Below are positions 26,213-34,940 of a DNA stretch of 63,929 nt, piece after piece (within the stretch, counting starts at the first letter, position 1; every line of letters begins with the position of its first letter). The position numbers and the translations under genes were made by a program. This DNA is from a bacterium (GTDB lineage: Bacteria > Zixibacteria > MSB-5A5 > GN15 > FEB-12): positions 1 to 63,929 of the forward strand of contig JAUWIB010000037.1 of the NCBI GenBank assembly GCA_030605565.1, written 5' to 3'. The notes under the pieces were generated by a model that searched no databases, was not told the origin of the DNA, and saw nothing but the letters and a program-made list of their open reading frames with translations.

Positions 26213-27751
26213 ATGAGCAAGAGCACAGGAACAGTATATCTCATAGGCGCCGGTCCGGGTGATCCGGAACTGATAACGTTGCGTGGGATGCGTCTGCTCA
26301 AAGAGTGCGATGCCGTCATTTATGACCATCTGGCGCCGGACGAACTGGTCACCCTCTTGCCGCGCCGGGTCGAGAAGCACTACGTTGGAAAACTGGCCGG
26401 TTCGCACTTGATTCCGCAGAGCGAGATCAACGACTTGATGGTCAAGCTGGCCCGCGACGGCAAGAACGTGGCGCGTTTGAAAGGCGCCGATCCGCTGGTG
26501 TTCGGACGCGGCGGGGAAGAGGCACGATACTTGCGGGAACATGGCATCGAGTTCGAGTTCGTGCCCGGCGTGACGGCGGCAGTAGGTGCTGCGGCGTACG
26601 CGGGTATCCCATGCACCGACCGGAGCAAGGCCTCCTTTGTCGTATTCGCTACCGGTCACAAAGCGGTGGACAGTTCGCGTCCTCCGGTTCCTTGGGAGCA
26701 ACTGGCCAAACTGGAGGGCGGGACGCTTTCGGTCTACATGGGTGTCGGTGAGATACAGGGCATCGTGGAGAGACTCCTGACCTTCGGGATGCCTCCCGAC
26801 ACGCCCGCCGCGGTTATCGAGCGAGGCACCCATGCCACGCAAAGATGCTTTGTCGGCACGGTTGCGACGCTTCCTGATTTGGTCAACGATAACGATGTGA
26901 AACCGCCGGCGCTCTTCATGGTCGGCGAAGCGGTCGGACTGCATACTGAACTGGACTGGTTCGGGAAGGGTCCGTTGCACGGTCTTCGCATATTGGTGTT
27001 GCGCCCGGCCGATCAAGCGGGCGAACTATATCAAACGCTGCGGGACCATGGCACCGAGGTAATGCCTTATCCATCGATTGCGACCGAGGAGGTGGTTGAC
27101 GAAAAGGCATGGTCGACTTGGCGGAAAATCGACCGTGCAGACCGCTGGTTGATCATTACCAGCGAAAACGGCGTGCGCTATTTCATGCGCCAGTTCGCGG
27201 ACCGCATCGGTGACATCCGGCAGTTATCAGCTTTCAAGATAGCGGCAATTGGATTCGGCACGGCGCGGGCGCTGAAGAAGCATCACCTGGCGCCGGATTT
27301 CGTTCCGAAGGTCTCCACCGTCAAAGGACTGGCGACAGAGTTGGTCGAGAAGTACGAGTGGTCGCACGCTGCGGTGGTGCGGGTGCAGGGGAATCTGTCT
27401 GATTCCACCGTGCCCGATGCGCTCAGCAAAGCCGGGGCGAAAGTCATGCCGATGGAGGTGTACCGCACATACTTCCCGGAATGGCCGGTTGGATTCAAGC
27501 GCAAGCTCCTGCAAACGCCACCTAATGCCATTCTGTTCAGCAGCGGTTCTACGGCCGAAGGTCTACGCACGCTGTTGAGCGATGAGGAATTCACAAAGGT
27601 TACGGCGCATGCGCAGATCGTATCGATCGGTCCATCGACCACTCGCGTCATCGAGTCGTACGGACTGAAGGTGACAATTCAGGCCAGGCGCCATTCAGTG
27701 CCGGGGTTGGTAAAGGAACTGGTTGAGTTCTACCGGTCACGGCCACAGTAA
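26213..27751 (+). CDS. cobA-hemD: Fused uroporphyrinogen-III C-methyltransferase / uroporphyrinogen-III synthase
   Basis: A 512-aa fusion. The first half is SUMT with VYLIGAGPGDPELITLRG, LKGADPLVFGRGGEE and the FVPGVTAAVGAAAYAGIPCT segment. The second half (from about residue 255, GLRILVLRPADQAGELYQTL) is a HemD-type uroporphyrinogen-III synthase ending FSSGSTAEGLRTLL. Together they close the ring and methylate it to precorrin-2. It completes a three-gene siroheme supply block. A hairpin follows at 27753-27775. Confidence 0.95.
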   Translation: MSKSTGTVYLIGAGPGDPELITLRGMRLLKECDAVIYDHLAPDELVTLLPRRVEKHYVGKLAGSHLIPQSEINDLMVKLARDGKNVARLKGADPLVFGRGGEEARYLREHGIEFEFVPGVTAAVGAAAYAGIPCTDRSKASFVVFATGHKAVDSSRPPVPWEQLAKLEGGTLSVYMGVGEIQGIVERLLTFGMPPDTPAAVIERGTHATQRCFVGTVATLPDLVNDNDVKPPALFMVGEAVGLHTELDWFGKGPLHGLRILVLRPADQAGELYQTLRDHGTEVMPYPSIATEEVVDEKAWSTWRKIDRADRWLIITSENGVRYFMRQFADRIGDIRQLSAFKIAAIGFGTARALKKHHLAPDFVPKVSTVKGLATELVEKYEWSHAAVVRVQGNLSDSTVPDALSKAGAKVMPMEVYRTYFPEWPVGFKRKLLQTPPNAILFSSGSTAEGLRTLLSDEEFTKVTAHAQIVSIGPSTTRVIESYGLKVTIQARRHSVPGLVKELVEFYRSRPQ

Positions 27752-27752
27752 A

Positions 27753-27775
27753 GAAGCGCCCATGAGGGGCGCTTC
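27753..27775. terminator. Hairpin between cobA-hemD and the convergent ferritin-like gene
   Basis: GAAGCGCCC and GGGCGCTTC form a perfect 9-bp stem with a five-base loop. There is no clear U-tract on the plus strand. Confidence 0.5.
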
Positions 27776-27780
27776 AAAGA

Positions 27781-27850
27781 CTTCTGATCAGGAATATCGC
27801 CCCGCATGACTGTGGTTTCCCGCCGCGTCTGAAGACCCGGTGGGCACGAG
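27781..27850. repeat. Dispersed repeat, copy 1
   Basis: About 60 bp here (atcgccccgcatgactg, then ttcccgccgcgtctgaagac) matches the reverse complement of 34656-34716 with few differences. It lies outside the coding regions. Confidence 0.7.
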
Positions 27851-27863
27851 CAGGAATTTAGGC

Positions 27864-28301
27864 TCATCCGTAGGGATACATCCCTTTCTTGATCGTCTCC
27901 AGGTTCTCCAGAATCTTGTTGTGCTTTTCCTCGTCAATGAGCAGGTAGTCGAGCAAGTACTCCTGCACCACCATCTTCCTGCCCTTGAGAACTATCAAAG
28001 CTGCTTCGGCAAACTTGATGGTCTGTTTCTCCAGTTCAATGTGTTTCTCGATCAAACTCCAGACCTGGCCGAGCTCATCAGGGTCGAGTGATACCGTTTT
28101 GTGCTCGAGGCTGTCGGCGATAAACTCCTGGACACGATAGTGCATCTGCGAATCGCGCTGGATAATCTCCATGACCATGCGGACAACCGGGTTCTCGGTT
28201 TTCTCGATGACCTTGCCGGTCGAGGCCACCGACGCGTTTTCCACCTTCTGCCATTTCCGCATGTTGGTGACGATTTCTTGCTGGATTTCCCTGGTAGACA
28301 T
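27864..28301 (-). CDS. Ferritin-like / rubrerythrin-like protein, predicted
   Basis: 145 aa from the ATG at 28299-28301, preceded by AGGAG on the reverse strand. It is almost entirely helical. The segments LIEKHIELEKQTIKFAE and LLIDEEKHNKILENLE carry Glu/His pairs spaced as in ferritin-like diiron folds. The function is unassigned; storage or protection against oxygen and iron would fit an anaerobe. It lies downstream of qmoC on the same strand, about 300 bp away. That gap (28302-28605) holds no gene I can support. Confidence 0.6.
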   Translation of the reverse strand: MSTREIQQEIVTNMRKWQKVENASVASTGKVIEKTENPVVRMVMEIIQRDSQMHYRVQEFIADSLEHKTVSLDPDELGQVWSLIEKHIELEKQTIKFAEAALIVLKGRKMVVQEYLLDYLLIDEEKHNKILENLETIKKGMYPYG

Positions 28302-28605
28302 TTCGACTCCTCTCGTGCTGTCTTCAGACAGACATGGATTACAATAAGCTGTGTTCAGCAGAAGTAACAACCCCGGGACCGAAAAGTTTCAGTCGTTTCC
28401 CGCAGCCCGGCTTCAAGTTGATCCATGTTCTCCACGTCCGCATAAAACAGCGGCGAAGCATTGATATTATGGGACTGGTTGTGCCGCAGCACTTGGCCGC
28501 AAATGCCGGGGGGATTATCCGGAGGCAAAGAAAGCGACGACGGCAAAGAGTATCATCGTGCCGATCGACTATCTGTCTACTGCCGATCCGGCTGTGTCCG
28601 GTCGT

Positions 28606-29778
28606 TTATGTTCGCGTCTCGCGACCGATCTGTTTGGCGTACACCAAAGCCATAGTGCGGTAGAACATGTGCGCGAACTTCGAGTACGGCATGTACCACA
28701 GCAGGAAGAACACCACCAGCATATGGGCAAAGTAGTTGGCATAAGCAAGTAACGGAACACCGACCAGTCGGGTGAGCCATGAGAGCATTCCAGTCAGGCC
28801 GACCAGAAACATAATCCACAGGAAAAGATAGTCGCTGTATCCGTTGGCGCCGACCTTATCACGATTGGCTTTGCGGCGGACAATCAGCCAGATACTACCA
28901 AACATCAGAGCTACACCGCTGACGGCTCCCAGTATCTTGACCGGGTTGGGCAGATTGATAGGCAGTTCGAAGAACGGTTGCCAGTTCTCCAGACCCAGCA
29001 GATGCAGGTAATATGGTATGAAAAAGAAAACGAAAACGCAGCCGGTCGTAATCATGGCGCCGACAAAGCCAAACATCAGAACCATGTGGCCCCAATACCG
29101 AGCTTTGTTGGCTTCGCACTTGTTGAAGCGGCTGTGTGATATTATCTCAATCACCGTTTTCATTAGGGCTGAGACGAACGACAGTTTCTTGGGTTGCCCA
29201 TCGATTTGCAGCCTTTTCCAGAAGCGAAAGAAACCTATCGCTGCGAATATGAAGATCAGTATATTTCCGAACACAAACAACGCATCCACTGAACTGTGAG
29301 GCAGGAAGATGTTGTAGTCAATGACACTGCTGGTTAGAAAATCGTACGATCCGTCTGTCTGCGGCGCAAAGGCGAGAATGCAAGCCATCAATATCAGCGC
29401 CGGAACCAGAAACAGGATCGGCAGAGCCGAAGGTTTTGCCAGAGCCTTGCCCATGAACGAGGGGAAGGAGGCGCGTTTGTAAACCGACGAGCGCACAGCC
29501 GCCAGGACATCTCCCGGTCGAGCGCCACGGGGACAATAGGTGGTGCAGTCGCTACACTGGTAACAGAGCCAGATATCCGGGTCACTGATCAATCGATCAA
29601 CCTGACCCCACTGGGCCATCAACATCTCCTTACGAGGAAACGGATGATCAGCCGGTGACAGGTTGCAGACCGTGCAGCAAGTGGCACATTGGTAACATTT
29701 ATTGACATCGGCTCCGCCGGCGGATCTGAGTTCCTTAATAAACCCCATGTCGGGCGGGGTCATCTCTACGCTGGCCAT
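28606..29778 (-). CDS. qmoC: Quinone-interacting oxidoreductase subunit QmoC
   Basis: A 390-aa fusion of an HdrC-like ferredoxin region and a HdrE/NarI-like membrane part. Motifs CYQCATCCTVCNLSP and CYQCSDCTTYCPRGARP lie at about residues 28-90. About six hydrophobic helices follow, including MVLMFGFVGAMITTGCVFVF. It anchors QmoAB to the membrane and exchanges electrons with menaquinone. It is split from qmoAB by the whole dsr block and is divergent from sat-aprBA. Confidence 0.95.
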   Translation of the reverse strand: MASVEMTPPDMGFIKELRSAGGADVNKCYQCATCCTVCNLSPADHPFPRKEMLMAQWGQVDRLISDPDIWLCYQCSDCTTYCPRGARPGDVLAAVRSSVYKRASFPSFMGKALAKPSALPILFLVPALILMACILAFAPQTDGSYDFLTSSVIDYNIFLPHSSVDALFVFGNILIFIFAAIGFFRFWKRLQIDGQPKKLSFVSALMKTVIEIISHSRFNKCEANKARYWGHMVLMFGFVGAMITTGCVFVFFFIPYYLHLLGLENWQPFFELPINLPNPVKILGAVSGVALMFGSIWLIVRRKANRDKVGANGYSDYLFLWIMFLVGLTGMLSWLTRLVGVPLLAYANYFAHMLVVFFLLWYMPYSKFAHMFYRTMALVYAKQIGRETRT

Positions 29779-29866
29779 TTACGCGCTCCTTTTCCACAGT
29801 TGGGTATCGTGCTGCCTCGAAGGCACGTTTTTCCAAACGTCAGAAATTGGTGCGGCAGACCGCGAC

Positions 29867-29895
29867 TGTCAAGCTTTTTGTTATTTTTTTCACAA
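29867..29895 (-). promoter_or_regulatory. qmoC promoter with HcpR/CRP-FNR-like operator
   Basis: On the reverse strand, TTGTGA-AAAAAA-TAACAA (29878-29895) lies five bases upstream of a TTGACA -35 (29867-29872, context GCTTGACA). The -10 around 29844-29850 is weak (CAATTT). The plus-strand form TTGTTA-N6-TCACAA has the same half-sites as the site before qmoA. The 752-bp gap 29779-30530 is otherwise intergenic and holds the divergent promoters. Confidence 0.55.
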
Positions 29896-30325
29896 ACTTT
29901 GCCACGTCATAGGGACGATTCTGTAGAGGCGATCCCAATTGCGGCTGTTTCGGTAGTTCTTTCGACATCCGCAGGAAGTCGCGACAACCGACGGAACCGG
30001 TACTTGTCGGACAATCTCTGTAATCAGAGCAACCCCGATTCAGGGGATGTCTTTTGCCAGGACTACCCGGTCTCGACCGATAAGGCTGAGGTCCTCATAT
30101 ACAGGTTCGACCAATACCCCGAAAACAACGGAAAATCGCTTATTACGGAAGGTGACTGACGAGCGCCGATTAAGGAAGAAACATGACCCATGACACCCTA
30201 TTTAGTACCAATAATCCCTCCGCCGCAAAATCTCCGTATACTCATTGTTAGTAAGTATGTGGCAATTACTGGAATTTGCAACGGCTTGTCAAAGAAGATG
30301 TTAGGGTCACTAGTATTCGAACGGA

Positions 30326-30343
30326 AAGTTAAAATATTCACAA
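30326..30343. promoter_or_regulatory. HcpR/CRP-FNR-like site upstream of sat
   Basis: AAGTTA-AAATAT-TCACAA: the right half is exact, and the left half shares GTTA with the qmo sites. It ends 16 bp before the -35. A second half-site, TTGTGA, lies in the promoter spacer at 30370-30375. Confidence 0.4.
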
Positions 30344-30359
30344 AATCCGTAATTTTCGC

Positions 30360-30388
30360 TTGACAGTGCTTGTGAAAAAAAGTACTAT
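30360..30388 (+). promoter_or_regulatory. Predicted sat-aprBA promoter
   Basis: TTGACA at 30360-30365, a 17-bp spacer and TACTAT at 30383-30388. This is the best sigma-70-type promoter in the window. It implies a leader of about 135 nt. Confidence 0.7.
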
Positions 30389-30530
30389 GCGACTTGGATT
30401 GTGTTAATCGTATAGAGGACAAAACGAGTATAGAAATTCCTGATTTACCCAATAGATTGTCAAGAAAGTACATGCCCATCCCCCAACGGATCGGCTGAAG
30501 ATCACTCATAACACGACAGGTAAACGCACT

Positions 30531-31754
30531 ATGGCTGCATCAAAACTGATTCCTCCGCATGGTAGCGACAAGCTGACCATCTGCCTTCTGGAAGGCGGCG
30601 AGCGGACAGCGGAACTGAAAAAGGCCGAAGGACTACCCAAGGTAGTTATGACCACGCGAGAGACCGGTGACCTGATTTTCATGGGTATCGGCGGCTTCAC
30701 ACCCCTGACCGCCTTCATGGGTCAGGACGATTGGAAAGGCGTCTGCGAGAAGATGACTCTTGCCAACGGTACTTTCTGGCCGATTCCGGTGACGTTGTCG
30801 CACGATAAGAAGCTGGACGCGGGCACCGAGATTTGTCTGGTTTCAGGCGAGACCAGTGAGATCATGGGTACGATGAAGGTTACCGAATCTTACCAGATCG
30901 ACAAGGAATTCGAGTGCAAGCATGTCTACACCACCAACGACCCGGAACATCCCGGAGTGAAGATGGTGATGGAGCAGAAGGCATGGAATATCGCCGGTCC
31001 GGTGAAGGTGCTTTCAGAGAGCTACTTCCCCGAGGAGTTCAAGGATGTCTACCAACGTCCGGCTGAGAGCCGCAAGATATTCGAGGAAAAGGGCTGGACG
31101 ACGATCGCCGCCCTGCAGCTTCGCAACCCGATGCATCGTTCGCACGAGTACCTGGCCAAGATAGCCCTGGAAGTCAGCGACGGGCTGTACATCCACCAAT
31201 TGGTCGGCAAGCTCAAACCCGGTGACATCCCGGCCGAGGTGCGCGTGAAGTGTATCGACACTCTGGTCGAGCTTTACTTCGACAAAAAACGCGTAGTCTG
31301 CGGCGGTTATCCGCTCGACATGCGTTACGCCGGACCGCGTGAAGGTCTGCTGCACGCCGTTTTCCGTCAGAACTTCGGCTGCTCGCATATGATCATCGGC
31401 CGCGATCATGCCGGTGTCGGCAACTACTACGGTCCCTTCGATGCTCAGGATGTTTTCCACAAGCTTCCCGAGGGTGCGCTTCAGTGCAAGATGCTGCCGA
31501 TCGACTGGACATTCTGGTGTTACAAGTGCGGCGGCATGGCCTCCATGAAGACCTGCCCGCACGCCAAAGAGGATCGGCTTTTCCTCAGTGGTACGGCCCT
31601 TCGCAAATCGCTCTCCGAAAGTGGGGATGTGCCGGCTGAGTTCAGCCGTCCCGAGGTGCTGGCCATTCTGCGTGAGTACTATGCCAGCATCAAGGAAGAA
31701 GACAAGGTCGAGGTCAAGATGCACGGCCATGCCACTGGTGACGCAAAGAAGTAA
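30531..31754 (+). CDS. sat: Sulfate adenylyltransferase (ATP sulfurylase)
   Basis: A 407-aa Sat of the homomeric type. The nucleotide-binding motif is [13 protein letters not shown], and [17 protein letters not shown] carries the second conserved histidine motif. [16 protein letters not shown] segment near residue 330 could bind zinc. It activates sulfate with ATP to APS. It is the first gene of sat-aprB-aprA, 70 bases ahead of aprB. No pyrophosphatase or sulfate transporter lies in the window. Confidence 0.96.
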   Translation: MAASKLIPPHGSDKLTICLLEGGERTAELKKAEGLPKVVMTTRETGDLIFMGIGGFTPLTAFMGQDDWKGVCEKMTLANGTFWPIPVTLSHDKKLDAGTEICLVSGETSEIMGTMKVTESYQIDKEFECKHVYTTNDPEHPGVKMVMEQKAWNIAGPVKVLSESYFPEEFKDVYQRPAESRKIFEEKGWTTIAALQLRNPMHRSHEYLAKIALEVSDGLYIHQLVGKLKPGDIPAEVRVKCIDTLVELYFDKKRVVCGGYPLDMRYAGPREGLLHAVFRQNFGCSHMIIGRDHAGVGNYYGPFDAQDVFHKLPEGALQCKMLPIDWTFWCYKCGGMASMKTCPHAKEDRLFLSGTALRKSLSESGDVPAEFSRPEVLAILREYYASIKEEDKVEVKMHGHATGDAKK

Positions 31755-31823
31755 CGAGATAGAGACAGAGACAAAACGAGTTTGAATACACGTTACTAAG
31801 CATTAGTCATTAAGGAGGATTTA

Positions 31824-32267
31824 ATGCCGAGTTTTGTGATTGTTGACAAGTGCGACGGGTGCAAGGCGCTGGACAAGACCGCTTGCCAGTACATTTGCCC
31901 CAACGACTTGATGGTTCTGAACAAAGACCTGATGAAGGCGTACAATCAGGCCCCGGAAATGTGCTGGGAGTGCTACAGTTGCGTCAAGATTTGCCAGCCG
32001 CAGGCGATTGAAGTGCGCGGCTACGCCGATTTTGTACCGCTCGGTGCTATGGTAACTCCGATGCGGAGTACCGACGCCATTATGTGGACCGTCAAATTCC
32101 GCAATGGTACTTTGAAGCGGTTCAAGTTCCCGATCCGGACCACGCCTGAAGGCTCTGCGGTTCCCGATGGTGGATACTCCACGATGCCCGATGACCTGGG
32201 TGACCAGTTGCTCATGGGCGAGCCGGAGCAGCATGGATGTAAATCCGACACGGTGCCAGTCAAGTAA
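31824..32267 (+). CDS. aprB: Adenylylsulfate reductase beta subunit
   Basis: A 147-aa iron-sulfur subunit. Two ferredoxin motifs are visible: CDGCKALDKTACQYICP and CWECYSCVKICP. The C-terminal tail that wraps AprA follows. It carries electrons from QmoABC to the FAD of AprA. A strong ribosome site, AAGGAGG, precedes the ATG. Confidence 0.96.
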   Translation: MPSFVIVDKCDGCKALDKTACQYICPNDLMVLNKDLMKAYNQAPEMCWECYSCVKICQPQAIEVRGYADFVPLGAMVTPMRSTDAIMWTVKFRNGTLKRFKFPIRTTPEGSAVPDGGYSTMPDDLGDQLLMGEPEQHGCKSDTVPVK

Positions 32268-32285
32268 GAAAGGAACGGTTCAAAC

Positions 32286-34157
32286 ATGCCGAATTTTGAA
32301 ACTGTAGAAGTCACCACTGATATTCTGATTTGCGGTGGTGGCATGGCGGCCTGTGGAGCAGCCGTTGAGGCGTCTTACTGGGCGAAGAAAAACGGCCTCA
32401 AGGTTACCCTGGTCGACAAAGCTGCGATGGATCGTTCCGGTGCGGTGGCCATGGGTCTTTCGGCCATCAACCAGTACGTTGGCGTCAAGGACGGCCAGAA
32501 CAGCATCCACGACTATGTTAACTACGTTCGCAACGACCTTATGGGCATCACCCGTGAGGATTTGGTAGCGAATATCGCCCGCCACGTCGATTCCACCGTT
32601 CATCTGTTTGAAAAGTGGGGTCTCCCGATCTGGAAAGATGCCGATGGTGGTTATGTCCACGAGGGACGCTGGCAGCTCATGATCAACGGTGAGTCCTACA
32701 AGGTGATCGTGGCCGAAGCGGCCAAGAACGCCCTTGGTATGGACAACATCTACGAGCGCGTCTTCGTGACCGAGCCGATACTGGACGGTAAGGGCAATTG
32801 TGTCGGCGCGGCCGGTTTCTCGGTCCGTGACGACAAGTTCTACATCTTTAAGGCTAAAGCTGTGATCGTCGCTATGGGTGGCGCAGTGCATGTCTTCAAG
32901 CCGCGGAGTTCCGGTGAGGGCCTGGGTCGTTCCTGGTATCCTCCGTTTAACTCCGGCGCCAGCGCATATTTCACCCTCAAGGGGGGCGCTGAGATGACCT
33001 GCCAGGAAGTTCGTTTCATCCCGGTGCGCTTCAAGGACGCTTACGGTCCGGTCGGCGCCTGGTTCCTGTTGTTCAAGTCCCGCGCCACTAACGGTCTGGG
33101 TGAGAACTACATGGAGACTCGTCGTGACGAGCTTCAGAACTGGAAACCGTACGGCCTGGTCAAGCCGGTTCCGGCCAACCTGCGTAACTGGCTGATGATG
33201 CTCGACGTGATGGACGGCAAAGGCCCGATCTTCATGCGTACCGAAGAGGCCATAGGCAAGATCGCCAATGAGGTTACTGACGAGAAAGAGCGTAAGAAAA
33301 AACTCAAAGAGCTTGAGAGTGAAGCCTGGGAAGACTTCCTGGATATGACGATCTCGCAGGCGATCCTCTGGGCGGCCACCAACACCGCTCCGGAAGAGAA
33401 GCCATCTGAGATCGCGGCCTGTGAGCCGTACTTCATCGGTTCCCACTCCGGCGCTTCCGGCGCCTGGCTCAGTGGTCCCGAAGATCTCGCTCACAAGGAC
33501 TACTTCTGGGGTTATGCTCAGATGACTACGGTCAAGGGTATGTTCGCGGCCGGCGACGCTTCCGGCGCCTCCAGTCACAAGTTCTCCTCCGGCTCGCACG
33601 CTGAGGGTCGTATTACGGCTAAGGCGGCGGTGAAGTTCGCTGTCGAGAATACCGACGAGCCTAAGGTTGATGCTGCTAAGGTGGAAGAACTCAAGAAGAC
33701 GATCCTGGCTCCGCTGGATCGGTTCGAAGAGCATAAGAACTATACCTCCGATCCGGACACCAACCCGAACTACATCCGTCCGAAGATGTTCATGTTCCGT
33801 TTGCAGAAGATCATGGACGAATACGCGGGCGGTGTTTCCACGCAGTTCACCACCAGCAAGCCGCTTCTGGAGAAGGGCCTCGAGTTGCTTGACTTCCTCA
33901 GGGAAGACTCTCTGCAACTCGCTGCTGAGGACAAGCACGAACTGATGCGCTGCTGGGAAAACATCCACCGGATGTGGCAGGCCGAAGCTCACGTGCGGAC
34001 CATCCTCTTCCGTGAGGAAACGCGCTGGCCGGGCTACTACTTCCGCTCGGATACTCCGAAGATGAAGGATGACTGGGAAGTGTTTGCTAACTGCAAATGG
34101 GATCCGGCGTCCAACAAATGGGAAATGATGAAACGCGAGATTCACCACGTTTTCTAG
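32286..34157 (+). CDS. aprA: Adenylylsulfate reductase alpha subunit
   Basis: A 623-aa flavoprotein of the fumarate reductase/succinate dehydrogenase superfamily. The FAD motif ICGGGMAACGAAVEA is near residue 15. The segments RSGAVAMGLSAINQYVG and FAAGDASGASSHKFSSGSHA are characteristic of AprA. It reduces APS to sulfite and AMP. It lies 18 bases after aprB and ends at a strong terminator. A similarly long reverse-strand frame over this gene is a codon-bias shadow. Confidence 0.97.
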   Translation: MPNFETVEVTTDILICGGGMAACGAAVEASYWAKKNGLKVTLVDKAAMDRSGAVAMGLSAINQYVGVKDGQNSIHDYVNYVRNDLMGITREDLVANIARHVDSTVHLFEKWGLPIWKDADGGYVHEGRWQLMINGESYKVIVAEAAKNALGMDNIYERVFVTEPILDGKGNCVGAAGFSVRDDKFYIFKAKAVIVAMGGAVHVFKPRSSGEGLGRSWYPPFNSGASAYFTLKGGAEMTCQEVRFIPVRFKDAYGPVGAWFLLFKSRATNGLGENYMETRRDELQNWKPYGLVKPVPANLRNWLMMLDVMDGKGPIFMRTEEAIGKIANEVTDEKERKKKLKELESEAWEDFLDMTISQAILWAATNTAPEEKPSEIAACEPYFIGSHSGASGAWLSGPEDLAHKDYFWGYAQMTTVKGMFAAGDASGASSHKFSSGSHAEGRITAKAAVKFAVENTDEPKVDAAKVEELKKTILAPLDRFEEHKNYTSDPDTNPNYIRPKMFMFRLQKIMDEYAGGVSTQFTTSKPLLEKGLELLDFLREDSLQLAAEDKHELMRCWENIHRMWQAEAHVRTILFREETRWPGYYFRSDTPKMKDDWEVFANCKWDPASNKWEMMKREIHHVF

Positions 34158-34186
34158 TTGTTACTTCGGTTTTGATATGACATGAC

Positions 34187-34220
34187 AAGTCCTCCGGGCA
34201 ATTCGCCCGGAGGACTTTCA
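34187..34220 (+). terminator. Intrinsic terminator of sat-aprBA
   Basis: AAGTCCTCCGGGC and GCCCGGAGGACTT form a perfect 13-bp stem with an AATTC loop, followed by TC. It is the strongest hairpin in the window. Confidence 0.85.
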
Positions 34221-34245
34221 ATTGAAGGTGTTGATAACCGGTCCT

Positions 34246-34870
34246 CTGTCACCCCCGCCATATTCCGTCACCCCCGCGAAGGCGGGGTCCAGTCTTCCTC
34301 CGCGACATGAACGACTGGCTTTCGCCAGTATGACAGGCAAGCCTGATTCTCACACTGCGCGCGGCAACGTGATGGAGCGTTTGTCTACAGTTTTGTGGGC
34401 GGCCTATGTCCACATGCGCCGCCGTGAGACTCGACTTGATCGGGTGGCTTGACCGGACGGCAGATGTGGACATCTGCCGTTCACCTGAGGATCGTCGTCT
34501 GCGGGACTCTCCCAAAGCCAATGATTTGTTTGTGAACAGCAGACGTCCTGAGGCTGTCCCTGTGTCCACGTTTGTTGGTGTTGTCAGGCGCCTGACAGCC
34601 ATCATGTGTGAAGGCATGCGTCGGGGGGCGGGGTCGCCCGACACCACCCGAAAATCTTGTGCCCGACGGGTCTTCAGACACGGCGGGAAACCGCAGTCAT
34701 GCGGGGCGATCTGAAGATCACCCCGCCACAATATGGGCGCGTCATTACGCAGGCTACTCCACAGACTTAACCCTTGTTTCCGTCTGCGCCTATCCGGCCA
34801 CTAACATCACCATCAATGAGGCACAAACAACTTGCCGATAGGTATAAGAATGCAATATACTCCGGCTGTC
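34246..34870. repeat. Repeat-rich intergenic block
   Basis: This 783-bp gap (34158-34940) has no supportable gene. It holds a GTCACCCCCGC...GGCGGGGTCCAG element, a perfect palindrome CGGCAGATGT-GG-ACATCTGCCG (34458-34479), and a copy of the 27781-27850 repeat in opposite orientation (34656-34716). It looks like an accumulation site for short palindromic elements. Confidence 0.65.
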
Positions 34871-34940
34871 TTTGCCGCTGGTACCGGACAGAACCACCGG
34901 TGGCGATGGTTACGAGGTTGAAAACGAACAGGAAGTGCTG

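Noticed and set aside
28355-28546. 63-codon reverse frame between the ferritin-like gene and qmoC (or a 23-codon version from an internal ATG)
   Set aside because: A GGAG precedes the internal ATG, but length and composition are not distinguishable from chance.
29689-30159. 156-codon plus-strand frame in the qmoC-sat gap
   Set aside because: It overlaps the 5' part of qmoC and its promoter, and has no family resemblance.
30370-30387. TTGTGA-AAAAAA-GTACTA as a second full operator in the sat promoter
   Set aside because: Only the left half matches; the right half is the -10 element. I list it as a half-site only.
32280-34148. 622-codon open frame on the reverse strand over aprA
   Set aside because: It is a codon-bias shadow. 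The plus-strand AprA has full family motifs, a ribosome site and operon context; the reverse frame has none.
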